From assembly GCF_023702675.1 (NCBI RefSeq), contig NZ_CP098478.1, positions 2,108,001 to 2,172,000 on the forward strand: 64,000 nt of DNA, written 5' to 3'. The notes under the pieces were generated by a model that saw only the letters and a list, made by a program, of their open reading frames with translations, made no database searches and had not been told where the DNA came from. The position numbers and the translations under genes were made by a program. Origin of the DNA: Acinetobacter sp. C26M. GTDB lineage: Bacteria > Pseudomonadota > Gammaproteobacteria > Pseudomonadales > Moraxellaceae. This document shows positions 24,213-34,410 of the stretch, one piece after another; positions within the stretch are counted from its first letter, which is position 1, and each line of letters begins with the position of its first letter.

Positions 24213-26030
24213 TTAACCCGCTTTAGATTCAGCTTGCTGAGCTGACCATATCGCCAATGTTTCGGGACTGACTGGATTTGCAATTGGATCAAGGAAAACA
24301 GGAACTGGACGCTCTGCTTCATCGTTATAACTGGTGGTAAATAAACGAACACGGTTCAAACAAATTTTGGTGTACGTTGGGCGTAACATGGCAAATTTTT
24401 CAGCACGTTCAGCCAGCTCTGGATGTTGTTGATTAAATGCAACAATGGTGTTGGAAATGGTCTGCCAGAAATCAAGTTCTGAATATTCAGGATAGTCTTG
24501 TAAAAATACATTACAGATATAACGGTAATGCACCATGAACAGTCCTGTAAAAATGAAATGACTTAAATCAGTAGCATCATGGCGTAATAACAAATCACCT
24601 TCAGACGGCAATTGAGCTAACTCTGGGAAATCCTCATCAACCAAATTGATGTCATCAATGAAGTCTTTTAATACCAATGCTTTTGGCACACCATTTTCAT
24701 GCACTAACATGGTGTTTTCGCCATGTGGTGAAAAAGCTAAACCATAGCGATACAGACAAAGCAATAACGGACTCAAACAGACTTGTGCAAATTGTGCTAA
24801 CCAAGCCAAAGGACTTAAACCAGATGCTTGAATCAGTACACTTAGGATCGATTGACCTGAAATGTCTCGATGCAAAAGTGCTGCCTGAGAAAGCACTTGT
24901 TGAGATTGATCAACATAGCGATCAACACTTTCACGCCATAAGCAGCCAAACAATTCTTTAAATTGGTAAGGTGCGCCTTCGATTTGGTCAAAACATGGTT
25001 GATGAATCGTCAATGTCGCAATTTCACCTAAGAAAATCACACCGGTATTCTGTAAGTCTTGATCTTGCTGATGAATTTGCTTTAACCATGCAGTCACTGC
25101 TGGAGCTGCAAGATTACGCTTAGACGGCAATCCACGATAGACAGCGGTATTAAAGATACTTACTGGCAGTTTAATGTAATGACGTTGTAGGTTGGATGTA
25201 TTGCATAATGTCCGGATAGATTGCATTGGCACATAGCTATCTTGGCTAATGTTTAACTCAATAATTTTTTGGTCTACAATTTCATTGGCATACGTTGGAA
25301 CCAACCACTGATGCCATTGCCAAGCATGAACAGGAATTAAAAAGTAATTTTGCGGATCTAGGTTTTTTTCTTTCAAAATATTGATGAATTGTTGCAGCTC
25401 ATTTGCATCAAACTCATGTTGGTATAAACCACATGCATCCCACTGCTGTGTGCTGCGGAACTCAGCCAAATCACGATGTACTGCCAACCATAAGACTTTA
25501 ACTTCAGGTGATAATTCTGGTGCAGCGCTTAAATAGTCATCATAACCAAAGCCCATGCGCCCTTTACTCATGATCAACCAAGGATGACCACGTAACATAC
25601 CTTCAACTTTATAATGTGGTTCAGTCAAAACTGCGCGGCTTGGTAAGCGTGCTTCATTAAACAAATGTGCCTCTGCCAACCAAGTATTATTCATTTCCTT
25701 GATCAAATACGCTTTGGTAAATGGCTTTACATCTGAGCTATCAGACATTGCAACAATAAACTCATGCAAATTCCAAGCAGGCTGATCACTCTGCTGGCCA
25801 TTGCTTACATCACGTACTGAGCCTTCCTGAATATTCCAGTGACCAAGTAAATATTGGTGTCCTTGGAATTCATAATGACGATTGCCTAGATCTAACTGAT
25901 AACGTCCTGCTGATAAGGCTTTAACTTCAATAATTTCTTCATATAGAAACTCTGCAATCGCCATCTCTATGAGACGCTGCCCAGCGGCACGCCATTGCTG
26001 CTGATTAATTTTTAAAGTTGCAAAGTTCAT
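24213..26030 (-). CDS. acbC: NIS siderophore synthetase (IucA/IucC family), second of the pair
   Basis: A 605-residue ATP-dependent synthetase that joins a carboxylate of citrate to a hydroxylated diamine. Family motifs are GHPWLIMSKGRMGFGYDDY near 148, PVHAWQWHQWLVP near 230, SIRTLCNTSN near 268, and SPHGENTMLVHENGVPKALVLKDFIDD near 434-460 with nucleotide-binding residues. Two such enzymes in one operon fit a symmetrical citrate siderophore, each adding one arm. The start overlaps the end of acbB by 4 bases. Confidence 0.9.
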   Translation of the reverse strand: MNFATLKINQQQWRAAGQRLIEMAIAEFLYEEIIEVKALSAGRYQLDLGNRHYEFQGHQYLLGHWNIQEGSVRDVSNGQQSDQPAWNLHEFIVAMSDSSDVKPFTKAYLIKEMNNTWLAEAHLFNEARLPSRAVLTEPHYKVEGMLRGHPWLIMSKGRMGFGYDDYLSAAPELSPEVKVLWLAVHRDLAEFRSTQQWDACGLYQHEFDANELQQFINILKEKNLDPQNYFLIPVHAWQWHQWLVPTYANEIVDQKIIELNISQDSYVPMQSIRTLCNTSNLQRHYIKLPVSIFNTAVYRGLPSKRNLAAPAVTAWLKQIHQQDQDLQNTGVIFLGEIATLTIHQPCFDQIEGAPYQFKELFGCLWRESVDRYVDQSQQVLSQAALLHRDISGQSILSVLIQASGLSPLAWLAQFAQVCLSPLLLCLYRYGLAFSPHGENTMLVHENGVPKALVLKDFIDDINLVDEDFPELAQLPSEGDLLLRHDATDLSHFIFTGLFMVHYRYICNVFLQDYPEYSELDFWQTISNTIVAFNQQHPELAERAEKFAMLRPTYTKICLNRVRLFTTSYNDEAERPVPVFLDPIANPVSPETLAIWSAQQAESKAG

Positions 26031-27508
26031 ATCAATTTCTCATAAGTTGAATGTACAGACACAGTTTGTGTACGTGTATTTGCACAACGACTACCTGTAT
26101 GTGCTGTAATCGTGCTTTGTTCTGTTTTCTTTAAAATAGAGTGGTTTTGGCTTACAGCTTTTTCGGAAGTACCATCTGCTGAAAGTACTTGTTCATCTGC
26201 CATTTGAATTTTGGGATTTTGGGTAAGTCCAAAATGCTGGAAAGTCTGTGCTTGTTGACCAAGTTCATAAAGCGACTCGCCAAGCAACTGGTTAATAATC
26301 GTGGCTGCACGATAAGCACCAAGCCCTAGGTCTGGTGTGCCTACGCCATGGCTATGCATTTCCTGATTTTGAACAAAAATATGGCCATTCAGATGATGCA
26401 CAACTCGATAATCCTCAGTGATTTGCCAACGTTGTTTATGGTCAAATTCAATATAAGGTTTAATTAACTGCATAAAACCAAAGTCAGGTGTAAAGTAACC
26501 TGTTGCGGCAACGATGAAATCACAATCTAAGTGGAAAGCCTGTGTCGTAGCACGATGTTGGAAATGTAGTCGAATTTTTTGTGTGTCTAATACTTCTGCA
26601 TCTTTCAAATCACATTGGCTATGTAAATGTGTCTGCAAACTTTGACCCGCAATGCTACGGTGATAAAGTTTCTGATAGATTTCACGAATAGTTTTTGCAC
26701 TAATTCCCTTATACAACAATGCCTGCTGCTGCAATTGCTGTTCTTTCTTCTCGACCGGTAAATCATAAAAGTGCTGTGCATAGTCTGGGCTAAAATGCTC
26801 CAGTCCTAATGGTGCATACTCCATTGGGAAAAAACCTTGAGAACGCGTAAACCAGTGCAGGTCGAACTGATGGTTAACCACATCCTGCTGCTCATCAAAC
26901 AGATCAATAAAGACTTCAGCAGCGGATTGTCCTGAGCCAAGTACGACCACGTCGCCGTGTAAATCTGTATCGACATGTGTCATATACTGCGCAGAATGCA
27001 GACATTTTTGTGGTTGCAATTGCTGAACTTTGCTCAAACATTCAGGCAGGTAAGGTACATTCCCACTACCGATGACCAGATGACGGCATAAATAACTTTG
27101 CTGAACACCCTCCGATTCCACAAGAACTTTGAAACCGACTGTTTGAGGCTCAATCTTCAAGACACGAGATTGGTATTCGATACAATCAAGCTGTTCTGCA
27201 ACCCATTGGCAGTAATGGTTATACTCGCAACGTGGAATATGCGGTTGTTCTAAAAAATAAAACTTATATAAACGTTGCTGATGTCGCAGATAATTCAAGA
27301 AACTAAATGGGCTGGTTGGGTCAACCATCGAGACCAGATCTGCCATAAATGGAACTTGCAATACCGTATTGGGTAACTGCATTCCCGCATGCCAGTCAAA
27401 CTGAGCCTTTTGCTCAAAGAATGCATAGTTAAGTGAGCTTTTGTTCTGTAAAAGACTCGCCAGACTTAAGTTAAAAGGTCCTAAACCAATACCAATGAAA
27501 TCAAGCAT
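26027..27508 (-). CDS. acbB: Flavin-dependent N-hydroxylating monooxygenase (IucD/RhbE-like)
   Basis: A 493-residue FAD/NADPH enzyme that N-hydroxylates a diamine. It has the FAD motif IGIGLGPFNLSLA at residues 5-17, the NADPH motif VVLGSGQSAAEVFIDL near 185, and the C-terminal ATGY motif (FIVAATGYFTPDF). In acinetoferrin the diamine is 1,3-diaminopropane; relatives act on lysine or ornithine. The ATG at 27508 has AAGGA 8 bases upstream, better than the ATG at 27517. The last 60 residues have no known role. It overlaps acbA by 8 bases. Confidence 0.88.
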   Translation of the reverse strand: MLDFIGIGLGPFNLSLASLLQNKSSLNYAFFEQKAQFDWHAGMQLPNTVLQVPFMADLVSMVDPTSPFSFLNYLRHQQRLYKFYFLEQPHIPRCEYNHYCQWVAEQLDCIEYQSRVLKIEPQTVGFKVLVESEGVQQSYLCRHLVIGSGNVPYLPECLSKVQQLQPQKCLHSAQYMTHVDTDLHGDVVVLGSGQSAAEVFIDLFDEQQDVVNHQFDLHWFTRSQGFFPMEYAPLGLEHFSPDYAQHFYDLPVEKKEQQLQQQALLYKGISAKTIREIYQKLYHRSIAGQSLQTHLHSQCDLKDAEVLDTQKIRLHFQHRATTQAFHLDCDFIVAATGYFTPDFGFMQLIKPYIEFDHKQRWQITEDYRVVHHLNGHIFVQNQEMHSHGVGTPDLGLGAYRAATIINQLLGESLYELGQQAQTFQHFGLTQNPKIQMADEQVLSADGTSEKAVSQNHSILKKTEQSTITAHTGSRCANTRTQTVSVHSTYEKLI

Positions 27509-29285
27509 AACTGACATCCTTCTGTGAAATACGCAGTGGATTTGGCAGTTCTACATAGACAGATTGGTTTTCGACAGGTGCGATGAGCTCATCTAATTCA
27601 TGTAAACGTGTTAGCAAGTTACCTTTATAAGGTAATGTTGCATTAAACAATAATCCTTGTAATAAGGTACTTTCAGGATATTGCTGCAACTGCTCTTGTA
27701 AGAAAGTTGTTAGGTGCTCCAGTAATTCATCTTCAGTGATATAACCTGTTGCGCCAATCGCATTGATAACGCCAAACAAGGTATTGCCAAAGAAATAATA
27801 ACTAAAACGTTCATCCACAAAATCTTTAGGGCCTACAGCAAATGCCTTTTCTTTCAGCTCAGGCAGTGCTTTTAGAATTTCAGTCGCAAACTCTTCAATA
27901 TAATAGAAACCTTGATTGTCACGTAGCCATAAGGTTTTTGGGAAATGGTTCTCTAGTTCCAACAACACATTCTGCTGATGTGATTCGAAAGCCATACCGT
28001 AACGATGATATACATACATCAAAGGTTGCAAACTAACTTCAAGGAAGCGATTAAACCAATCTAAAGCGATTTCTGAGAAATCGGTTTCGTGATGTGTTTT
28101 TGCAATTTTTGCGAATAAAGCATTGAAACGATTGAGTGGTTTACTCGGATGATCCTGACATAAAGATGCAATACAGGTTACTTGTTGTTGAGGAAGGAAT
28201 GGCTGATCTCGGAAAATACAAATACTTTCGTTCACCACCTCATCATCAATTTTTAAAGCAATCCATGCTGGATCATTCACCGCTTTTAAACTTGGGCATT
28301 GCTTTAAAATATTCTGACCAAATTCGCTATGCCATAAACGATGGGTTAATTCACCACGATGGCATTCTTTGGCTAAATTGACACGAATTGAATTGGTAAT
28401 CATCACCGAAAGCGACGGCTTAACCATCCACGGTGCATTAAAACTTGCAAGTGTTCGAATCGAAGTCGTCGGAGAAAATTGCCAGCCACGCAAACCTAAA
28501 TCAACCAATTGACCTGTTTGCTTTAAACGCTCAAACCAAGGTTTGCTTTGTAAATAGCGTGCCTGCCATGGATGCAAAGGCAGTAGTTTATATTCCGCAT
28601 GCGTTTTTAATAAATTAAGATCGCTTTCTGACAAATACCATTGCAACGCAGTTTTGAGCTGACTTGAAATAGCTTCATCTGTTGCACTGCCCTCGGAAAT
28701 ATAATCTTGATGCACTAACCAATAATGAAGTTGCGTCTTACCTTTATGCTCAGGTGAAAACTTTAACCAATCTTCATGTACAAAACCTGTTCTACTTTTC
28801 GGTGCTGGATGCATACTGTGACCGAGGATTAGTGCTTGCTCTGTTTCAATAAAGTTTTGCCCAGCTTTGACCAAGTCATCAAAATCATCTTCACGTTGTA
28901 CTAAAAACTGTTGCAGTGCATCACGACTCTGAATCCATTTTTCTAACAAAGATGCTGCATCTAAGGAAATAGGAGACTCAAAAACCAGTTCTTCAAGCAA
29001 GAGCCCGACGATTGCAACAGGACTGAATGTCTTGATTTGACCCTGAATAATGATTTGTGGAAGATTTTCTAAACGATGTCGCCCAACTCGACTGACATAA
29101 GATAAAGGAAAATTACATTGTGCTTGAATAGAATGGATAGGGATTGATAACAGCGTCAAACCTTGGCTAAACGCTTGTTGTTGTGGACTTTGCTGACTTT
29201 TATCTAGCAAGTGACCTTTGCCAGTTTCTTGCGTATATGCATTGACGAAATGTTGCATCGCCAACCGATTGGCAAGTGATTGCAT
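27501..29285 (-). CDS. acbA: NIS siderophore synthetase (IucA/IucC family), first of the operon
   Basis: A 594-residue IucA/IucC enzyme. Motifs are GHSMHPAPKSRTGF near 154, PLHPWQARYLQSKPWF near 237, TTSIRTLASFNAPWMVKPSLSV near 274-295, and ESHQQNVLLELENHFPKTLWLRDNQG near 425. It activates a citrate carboxylate with ATP and couples it to the hydroxylated, acylated diamine. It is the first gene after the Fur-box promoter. Order and content of all eight genes match the Acinetobacter haemolyticus acinetoferrin operon as I recall it. A baumannoferrin-type product is an alternative. Confidence 0.88.
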   Translation of the reverse strand: MQSLANRLAMQHFVNAYTQETGKGHLLDKSQQSPQQQAFSQGLTLLSIPIHSIQAQCNFPLSYVSRVGRHRLENLPQIIIQGQIKTFSPVAIVGLLLEELVFESPISLDAASLLEKWIQSRDALQQFLVQREDDFDDLVKAGQNFIETEQALILGHSMHPAPKSRTGFVHEDWLKFSPEHKGKTQLHYWLVHQDYISEGSATDEAISSQLKTALQWYLSESDLNLLKTHAEYKLLPLHPWQARYLQSKPWFERLKQTGQLVDLGLRGWQFSPTTSIRTLASFNAPWMVKPSLSVMITNSIRVNLAKECHRGELTHRLWHSEFGQNILKQCPSLKAVNDPAWIALKIDDEVVNESICIFRDQPFLPQQQVTCIASLCQDHPSKPLNRFNALFAKIAKTHHETDFSEIALDWFNRFLEVSLQPLMYVYHRYGMAFESHQQNVLLELENHFPKTLWLRDNQGFYYIEEFATEILKALPELKEKAFAVGPKDFVDERFSYYFFGNTLFGVINAIGATGYITEDELLEHLTTFLQEQLQQYPESTLLQGLLFNATLPYKGNLLTRLHELDELIAPVENQSVYVELPNPLRISQKDVSYA

Positions 29286-29385
29286 CTGACGGTATCCTCT
29301 TTCAAGAGAGTTAATTTGTTTTTCGAAATGTTTTAGGCCTGAAACACATCTTAAGCATAAGGGAGGCTATGATTAAGATGCGATT

Positions 29386-29415
29386 AATGATAATTATTAT
29401 CATTTATAATTTCAA
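29386..29415 (-). promoter_or_regulatory. Iron-regulated promoter of acbA with perfect Fur box
   Basis: AATGATAATTATTATCATT at 29386-29404 is a perfect 9-1-9 palindrome of the Fur type. On the minus strand TTGAAA (29410-29415) and TATCAT (29387-29392) are 17 bases apart, so the box covers the -10 element and spacer. It is about 100 bases upstream of acbA. Confidence 0.85.
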
Positions 29416-29501
29416 TTCCATTACGAAACTTGAAAAATAGTATTTAAACACTTGAATTAAATAATGTTAACTAGAAGAAAAGAATGAAAAAGATACAAAA
29501 A

Positions 29502-29520
29502 GATAATAATAATTCTCATT
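29502..29520. promoter_or_regulatory. Second Fur-box-like site upstream of acbA
   Basis: GATAATAATAATTCTCATT matches the classical 19-base Fur consensus at 14 positions by my count. It is about 100 bases further from acbA than the first box. The rest of 29286-29622 is very AT-rich, and I see no gene in it. Confidence 0.6.
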
Positions 29521-29622
29521 AAATAAAATGATAATTTTTCAATTGCTAATTGTTTTTGTAGATTTTAAAAAATCAAAAATAACAATAATTTATAAAAAAC
29601 ATTGTCTTTAAAATATATTTAA

Positions 29623-30087
29623 TTAGTCTAAAACATCAAAGAAACCCGCTCCAAGCAATTTTGCAAGTTCCTGTGGATTAAGTCCAATATCTAACCCCCT
29701 TTTTCCACCACTCACATAAATTTTGTCAAATGTTGTCGCCGTTGAATCGATCACTGTCTTCAAACGTTTCTTCTGCCCCAATGGACTAATTCCCCCAACC
29801 AAATATCCAGTTAAGCGTTCGGCATCTTTCGGATTCGCCATTTGTAGTTTTTTACATCCAACAGCCATTGCCACTTTTTTTAGATTAAGTTGATGGTTTA
29901 CAGGTAAAATTGCGATGAAATAATTTTTTTCGTCAGTCACCATCAAAGTTTTAAACACCTCTTCGACGTTTAAGTTCAATTTTTCTGCAGCTTCGAGTCC
30001 AAAGCTTTTTGCATTAACATCATGTTCATATTCATGAATAGAGAATGGTATTTTATTTTTTTCCAATAGTTTACAAGCAGGCGTCAT
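29623..30087 (-). CDS. ybaK: YbaK/EbsC family Cys-tRNA(Pro) deacylase
   Basis: A 154-residue trans-editing protein that hydrolyses mischarged Cys-tRNA(Pro). Family features are the N-terminal [46 protein letters not shown] with conserved Lys, [16 protein letters not shown] near residue 92 and [15 protein letters not shown] near 125. Length fits YbaK (about 159). It ends 338 bases before the acbA start and is a single gene. The upstream region contains one copy of the ACTTAGGCTATTT motif. Confidence 0.88.
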   Translation of the reverse strand: MTPACKLLEKNKIPFSIHEYEHDVNAKSFGLEAAEKLNLNVEEVFKTLMVTDEKNYFIAILPVNHQLNLKKVAMAVGCKKLQMANPKDAERLTGYLVGGISPLGQKKRLKTVIDSTATTFDKIYVSGGKRGLDIGLNPQELAKLLGAGFFDVLD

Positions 30088-30155
30088 AACAATTCAGTAT
30101 TTTTGTTGAATGGTGGTCGTGTGATAAGTGTAGCATTTTTAGATAAAAGTTTAAA

Positions 30156-30173
30156 TTTACTTAGGCTATTTTA
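30156..30173 (+). repeat. Dispersed 13-base motif, copy 1 (left of the small unknown gene)
   Basis: TTTACTTAGGCTATTTTA contains the core ACTTAGGCTATTT found four times in this window. This copy lies between ybaK and the 101-residue gene, and its partner lies on the other side of that gene. Confidence 0.6.
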
Positions 30174-30251
30174 GATATAAATCTATTCTTGATAAATGCT
30201 ATCTCAACCTCATATATTTGCTAAAGGTTAGATCACAGGCTCAATTTCATT

Positions 30252-30557
30252 ATGAGTTATAAGCATAATAATTTAATGGCAATGCGCCAAAATTATTGGG
30301 ATGATGAATCATCTTCAACTGTACTGGCTGAAAAGCAATTACTCAGGATGTTGCTCGTTCAAGAAGGTATCTTTAAGGATGCGACTTTAGACGATACCAA
30401 GTATTTTTTCTTTACACTCCCCAGTATTATTATTGTTAAGGCATATGCTGTTGGTTTTCATCATAGCCAAGTAAAACAGATGTTAATGAAACATATACAT
30501 AGCAATCGAGCCGCACTGATGCGGAAATCTTCGCTTAAGATTCAATTTAAAATTTAG
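30252..30557 (+). CDS. Hypothetical protein flanked by repeat copies
   Basis: Encodes 101 residues of no family I recognise. It has no signal peptide. The middle (DTKYFFFTLPSIIIVKAYAVGFHHSQVKQMLMKHI) is partly hydrophobic and the C-terminus is basic. No clear ribosome site precedes the ATG at 30252; ATGs at 30276 and 30282 are alternatives. It lies alone between ybaK and the UbiB-family gene, and is bracketed by two copies of the ACTTAGGCTATTT motif 428 bases apart. Whether it is expressed cannot be judged. Confidence 0.5.
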   Translation: MSYKHNNLMAMRQNYWDDESSSTVLAEKQLLRMLLVQEGIFKDATLDDTKYFFFTLPSIIIVKAYAVGFHHSQVKQMLMKHIHSNRAALMRKSSLKIQFKI

Positions 30558-30583
30558 GACAAATGTATAGTAAGTATTAAAAT

Positions 30584-30602
30584 TTTACTTAGGCTATTTT
30601 TA
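30584..30602 (+). repeat. Dispersed 13-base motif, copy 2 (right of the small unknown gene)
   Basis: TTTACTTAGGCTATTTTTA, in the same orientation as copy 1. The sequence on both sides of the core (AAATTT(T) before, TTTT after) is also shared with copy 1, which extends the repeat to about 20 bases. Confidence 0.6.
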
Positions 30603-30741
30603 TGAAGATCCCCCTATTGCATAAATTTAGACTGATAATTCAAGAGATTGAACTATTTTAATACGTTCAAAAGCTGTAATATCCGCTACAATCCAAGTTT
30701 CGGCTTTTAACCCTCCGATTTCAGCATAGGACTTTTCTTTC

Positions 30742-32118
30742 ATGTCAGATCAGAACGATAAGCTTAAGAATCTAAAAACCTCATCGGTGGATCGTCGCTT
30801 ATCTATTGCAAAAGCTTCTTTACTTGCTGGAACACGTTGGGCGACTGCAAGTGCTACTTCGCTATTCTCTAGCGAAGAAGAAAAAGAGAAAAAACGTAAA
30901 AAAGCCATGGCTGAACAGGCACACTATTTAGTTTCTGAAATTGGTAAGTTAAAAGGGTCAATTGTTAAGATTGGGCAAATGATGGCTTTATACGGTGAAC
31001 ATTTTTTACCTGAAGAAATCACACAAGCCTTAAACACCTTAAATAATCAAACGGTTGCATTGGCTTGGCCAGCAATCAAAACACATTTGCAAGAGCAACT
31101 GGGTGCCAAATTAAATGACCTCACGATTGATCATGAGCCAATTGGAACAGCCTCACTTGCCCAAGTACATCGTGCAACACGCAAATCAGATGGTTTAGAG
31201 TTAGTACTTAAAATCCAATATCCAGGTGTTGCAGAAGCAATTGATTCAGACATGAATCTTTTCAAGAATATGTTAAAACTGACTCGCATGGTGCCACAAA
31301 CCCGCGAATTTGATCAGTGGTTTGATGAAGTTCGTGAAATGATGCACCGTGAAGTCGATTATGGCATTGAAGCCGCGACGACGCGCCGTTTTGCCGAACG
31401 TTTGAAAGATGACCCTCGTTATGTTGTACCGCAAATTGTTGATGAGTTCTGTGCTGACAAAGTACTTTGCATGACTTTTGAGCGTGGCGTACCTGTCAAT
31501 AGTCCAGTGATGCTGTCTCTGCCGCAAGAACGTCGAAACCAACTCGGTGAAGCATCTTTAGAAATTGCTGTGCGAGAATTGTTTGAATGGGGCGAAATGC
31601 AGACCGATCCGAACTTTGGTAATTACCTCGTTCGATTAGGTAATGGTGACGATGTTCAAGATAAAATTGTGCTACTCGACTTTGGTGCGATTCGCCAATT
31701 CGATAACAATTTGCTAACTGTCGCTCGTAATTTGATTCATGCAGGTTATGACCATGACAAAAATGCAATGGTTAAAGCCATGACTGGCTATGAATTTTTT
31801 GATGGTATGCCTGAAAGCATTAAACCTGGTATGGCTGATGTATTCCTGATTGCGACGGAAGCATTTAGCTGTCCGAGCAACAATCCAGATATGCCAGTTG
31901 GGATTATGGATGATCAAGATCGTTATGATTGGAAAAAAAGCCAATTACATAGCCGTGTAATGCAACAAGCAGGACAATCTATGGCTTCCCGCTATTTCTC
32001 GGTTCCACCCAAAGAGTTTATGTTTATCAGCCGTAAATTCATTGGCGCATATACCTTTATGACTGTGATTGAAGCGAAAACCAATGTACGGAAAATGATT
32101 CCACAGTTTGCTGAATAA
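30742..32118 (+). CDS. AarF/ABC1/UbiB family atypical kinase-like protein
   Basis: A 458-residue member of the UbiB/ADCK family. The family KxGQ motif appears as KIGQMMALYGEHFLPEE near residue 77. The Ala-rich nucleotide loop and EPIGTASLAQVHRA follow near 131, then LKIQYPGVAEAIDSD near 155, and the DFG-like LLDFGAIRQ near 313. Family members support ubiquinone biosynthesis or lipid homeostasis. No long C-terminal transmembrane pair, as found in E. coli UbiB, is obvious, so it may be a second paralogue. An inverted repeat TTGAAC-N11-GTTCAA is upstream at 30648-30670. Confidence 0.83.
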   Translation: MSDQNDKLKNLKTSSVDRRLSIAKASLLAGTRWATASATSLFSSEEEKEKKRKKAMAEQAHYLVSEIGKLKGSIVKIGQMMALYGEHFLPEEITQALNTLNNQTVALAWPAIKTHLQEQLGAKLNDLTIDHEPIGTASLAQVHRATRKSDGLELVLKIQYPGVAEAIDSDMNLFKNMLKLTRMVPQTREFDQWFDEVREMMHREVDYGIEAATTRRFAERLKDDPRYVVPQIVDEFCADKVLCMTFERGVPVNSPVMLSLPQERRNQLGEASLEIAVRELFEWGEMQTDPNFGNYLVRLGNGDDVQDKIVLLDFGAIRQFDNNLLTVARNLIHAGYDHDKNAMVKAMTGYEFFDGMPESIKPGMADVFLIATEAFSCPSNNPDMPVGIMDDQDRYDWKKSQLHSRVMQQAGQSMASRYFSVPPKEFMFISRKFIGAYTFMTVIEAKTNVRKMIPQFAE

Positions 32119-32132
32119 GCTAGCAATACCAT

Positions 32133-32167
32133 AAAAAGGCTTGCCTAAGAAATTAGACAGGCCTTTT
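32133..32167. terminator. Bidirectional terminator between the UbiB-family gene and pobA
   Basis: AAAAAGGCTTGCCTAA and TTAGACAGGCCTTTTT pair with one G-T and one mismatch around a short loop. The A and T runs suit the converging genes on both sides. Confidence 0.85.
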
Positions 32168-32189
32168 TCATTTGCCTTACACAACCAAT

Positions 32190-33428
<1,239 letters not shown>

Positions 33429-33494
33429 TTAACTTACTGCTTTTAAGTTTTGTACACGATATAGCCAAGTTAAAAACAACCGTTTATCATCTCA

Positions 33495-33515
33495 TTTGTC
33501 CGAATAGCGGACAAA
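33495..33515. promoter_or_regulatory. Perfect inverted repeat in the pobA-pobR region, candidate PobR operator
   Basis: TTTGTCCG and CGGACAAA arms with a 5-base spacer, 26 bases upstream of the pobR start and 94 bases upstream of pobA. PobR is known to activate pobA and to repress its own gene. The position next to pobR suits self-repression and activation of pobA at a distance. Confidence 0.6.
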
Positions 33516-33540
33516 ACATCACAATAACAGGAATGGAAGC

Positions 33541-34356
33541 ATGGTTAAGGTTGAAGCTGTGTTAGATCATCCCAATTCGCAAGAACAGATTCGTCAGGAA
33601 GACTATATTGCGGGTTTGGCAAAGGGCCTCGCTTTACTGGAGGCTTTTGGTGTTGATCGACAACGTTTAAATGTCACTCAAGTGGCTGAACGGACTGGGA
33701 TCAGCCGAACAGCAGCACGGCGCTATCTTAAAACTCTAAAATACTTAGGCTATTTAGACACAGACGAACATTATTATTGGTTAACCTATCGTGTGTTACG
33801 TTTCTCGAGTTCTTATTTAAGTTCAGCACATCTGCCTAAAGTTGCCCAATCCTTCCTTAATCTTTTGTCTGCACAAACGTCATTAACCTTTTCATTGGTG
33901 GTCTTAGATGATAACGAGGTCGTGCCAATCGCTCGTAGTTATCTGCCTCAACAAGATAATCTAAGGGTGAGCCCTTATGGCATGCATTTAGGCAATCGCC
34001 TACCTGCACACGCAACGTCAACAGGTAAAGTCTTATTGGCTGCCCAATCTGAAGCTGCTCAACACGACTGGGTAAAAACCTTCGGTTTAAGACGTTTAAC
34101 CCCTTTTACCATAACGGATGAAAGCAATTTTTTTGAAGTGCTAAAAGGTATTTCACAAGCAGATTATTGCCTCTCCAAAGAAGAACATGAACTCGGTGTC
34201 ATCGCAATTGCCGTGCCTGTGATCAATGCTCAAGGAAAAGCGATTGCCGCTCTAAACTGCATGTCACAGACCAATCGTGTACAAGAGGATTATTTAGTGC
34301 AACAGATTTTACCGCTACTACGCAACACCGCCAACGAACTGCGTAATGTGATTTAG
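33541..34356 (+). CDS. pobR: IclR-family transcriptional activator of pobA
   Basis: A 271-residue regulator. It has an N-terminal winged helix-turn-helix (LNVTQVAERTGISRTAARRYLKTL, about 37-60) and a C-terminal effector domain with LPAHATSTGKVLLAA near 156 and SKEEHELGVIAIAVPV near 216, both IclR hallmarks. PobR, PcaU and PcaR form a subgroup that starts as seen here (DYIAGLAKGLALLEAF). The gene diverges from pobA with 139 bases between, and one copy of the ACTTAGGCTATTT motif lies within its coding sequence (33743-33755). Confidence 0.93.
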   Translation: MVKVEAVLDHPNSQEQIRQEDYIAGLAKGLALLEAFGVDRQRLNVTQVAERTGISRTAARRYLKTLKYLGYLDTDEHYYWLTYRVLRFSSSYLSSAHLPKVAQSFLNLLSAQTSLTFSLVVLDDNEVVPIARSYLPQQDNLRVSPYGMHLGNRLPAHATSTGKVLLAAQSEAAQHDWVKTFGLRRLTPFTITDESNFFEVLKGISQADYCLSKEEHELGVIAIAVPVINAQGKAIAALNCMSQTNRVQEDYLVQQILPLLRNTANELRNVI

Positions 34357-34360
34357 AAGT

Positions 34361-34388
34361 ATATGTCCCTAAAGTTTTAGGGACATAT
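34361..34388. terminator. Long perfect hairpin between pobR and the aldehyde dehydrogenase gene
   Basis: ATATGTCCCTAAA and TTTAGGGACATAT form 13 perfect base pairs around a 2-base loop. It is located between the converging stops of pobR (34356) and the dehydrogenase (34411). No long T-run follows on either strand, so termination may depend mostly on the very stable stem. Confidence 0.65.
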
Positions 34389-34410
34389 CGGAAAGAATTT
34401 TCAACCTTGC

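Noticed and set aside
23808..24245. 145-residue open frame antisense to acbD
   Set aside because: Overlaps a well supported operon gene over most of its length, has no recognisable domain and no promoter.
30648..30670. TTGAAC-N11-GTTCAA upstream of the UbiB-family gene as an operator
   Set aside because: Six-base arms with a long AT-rich spacer are too weak to call as a site by themselves.
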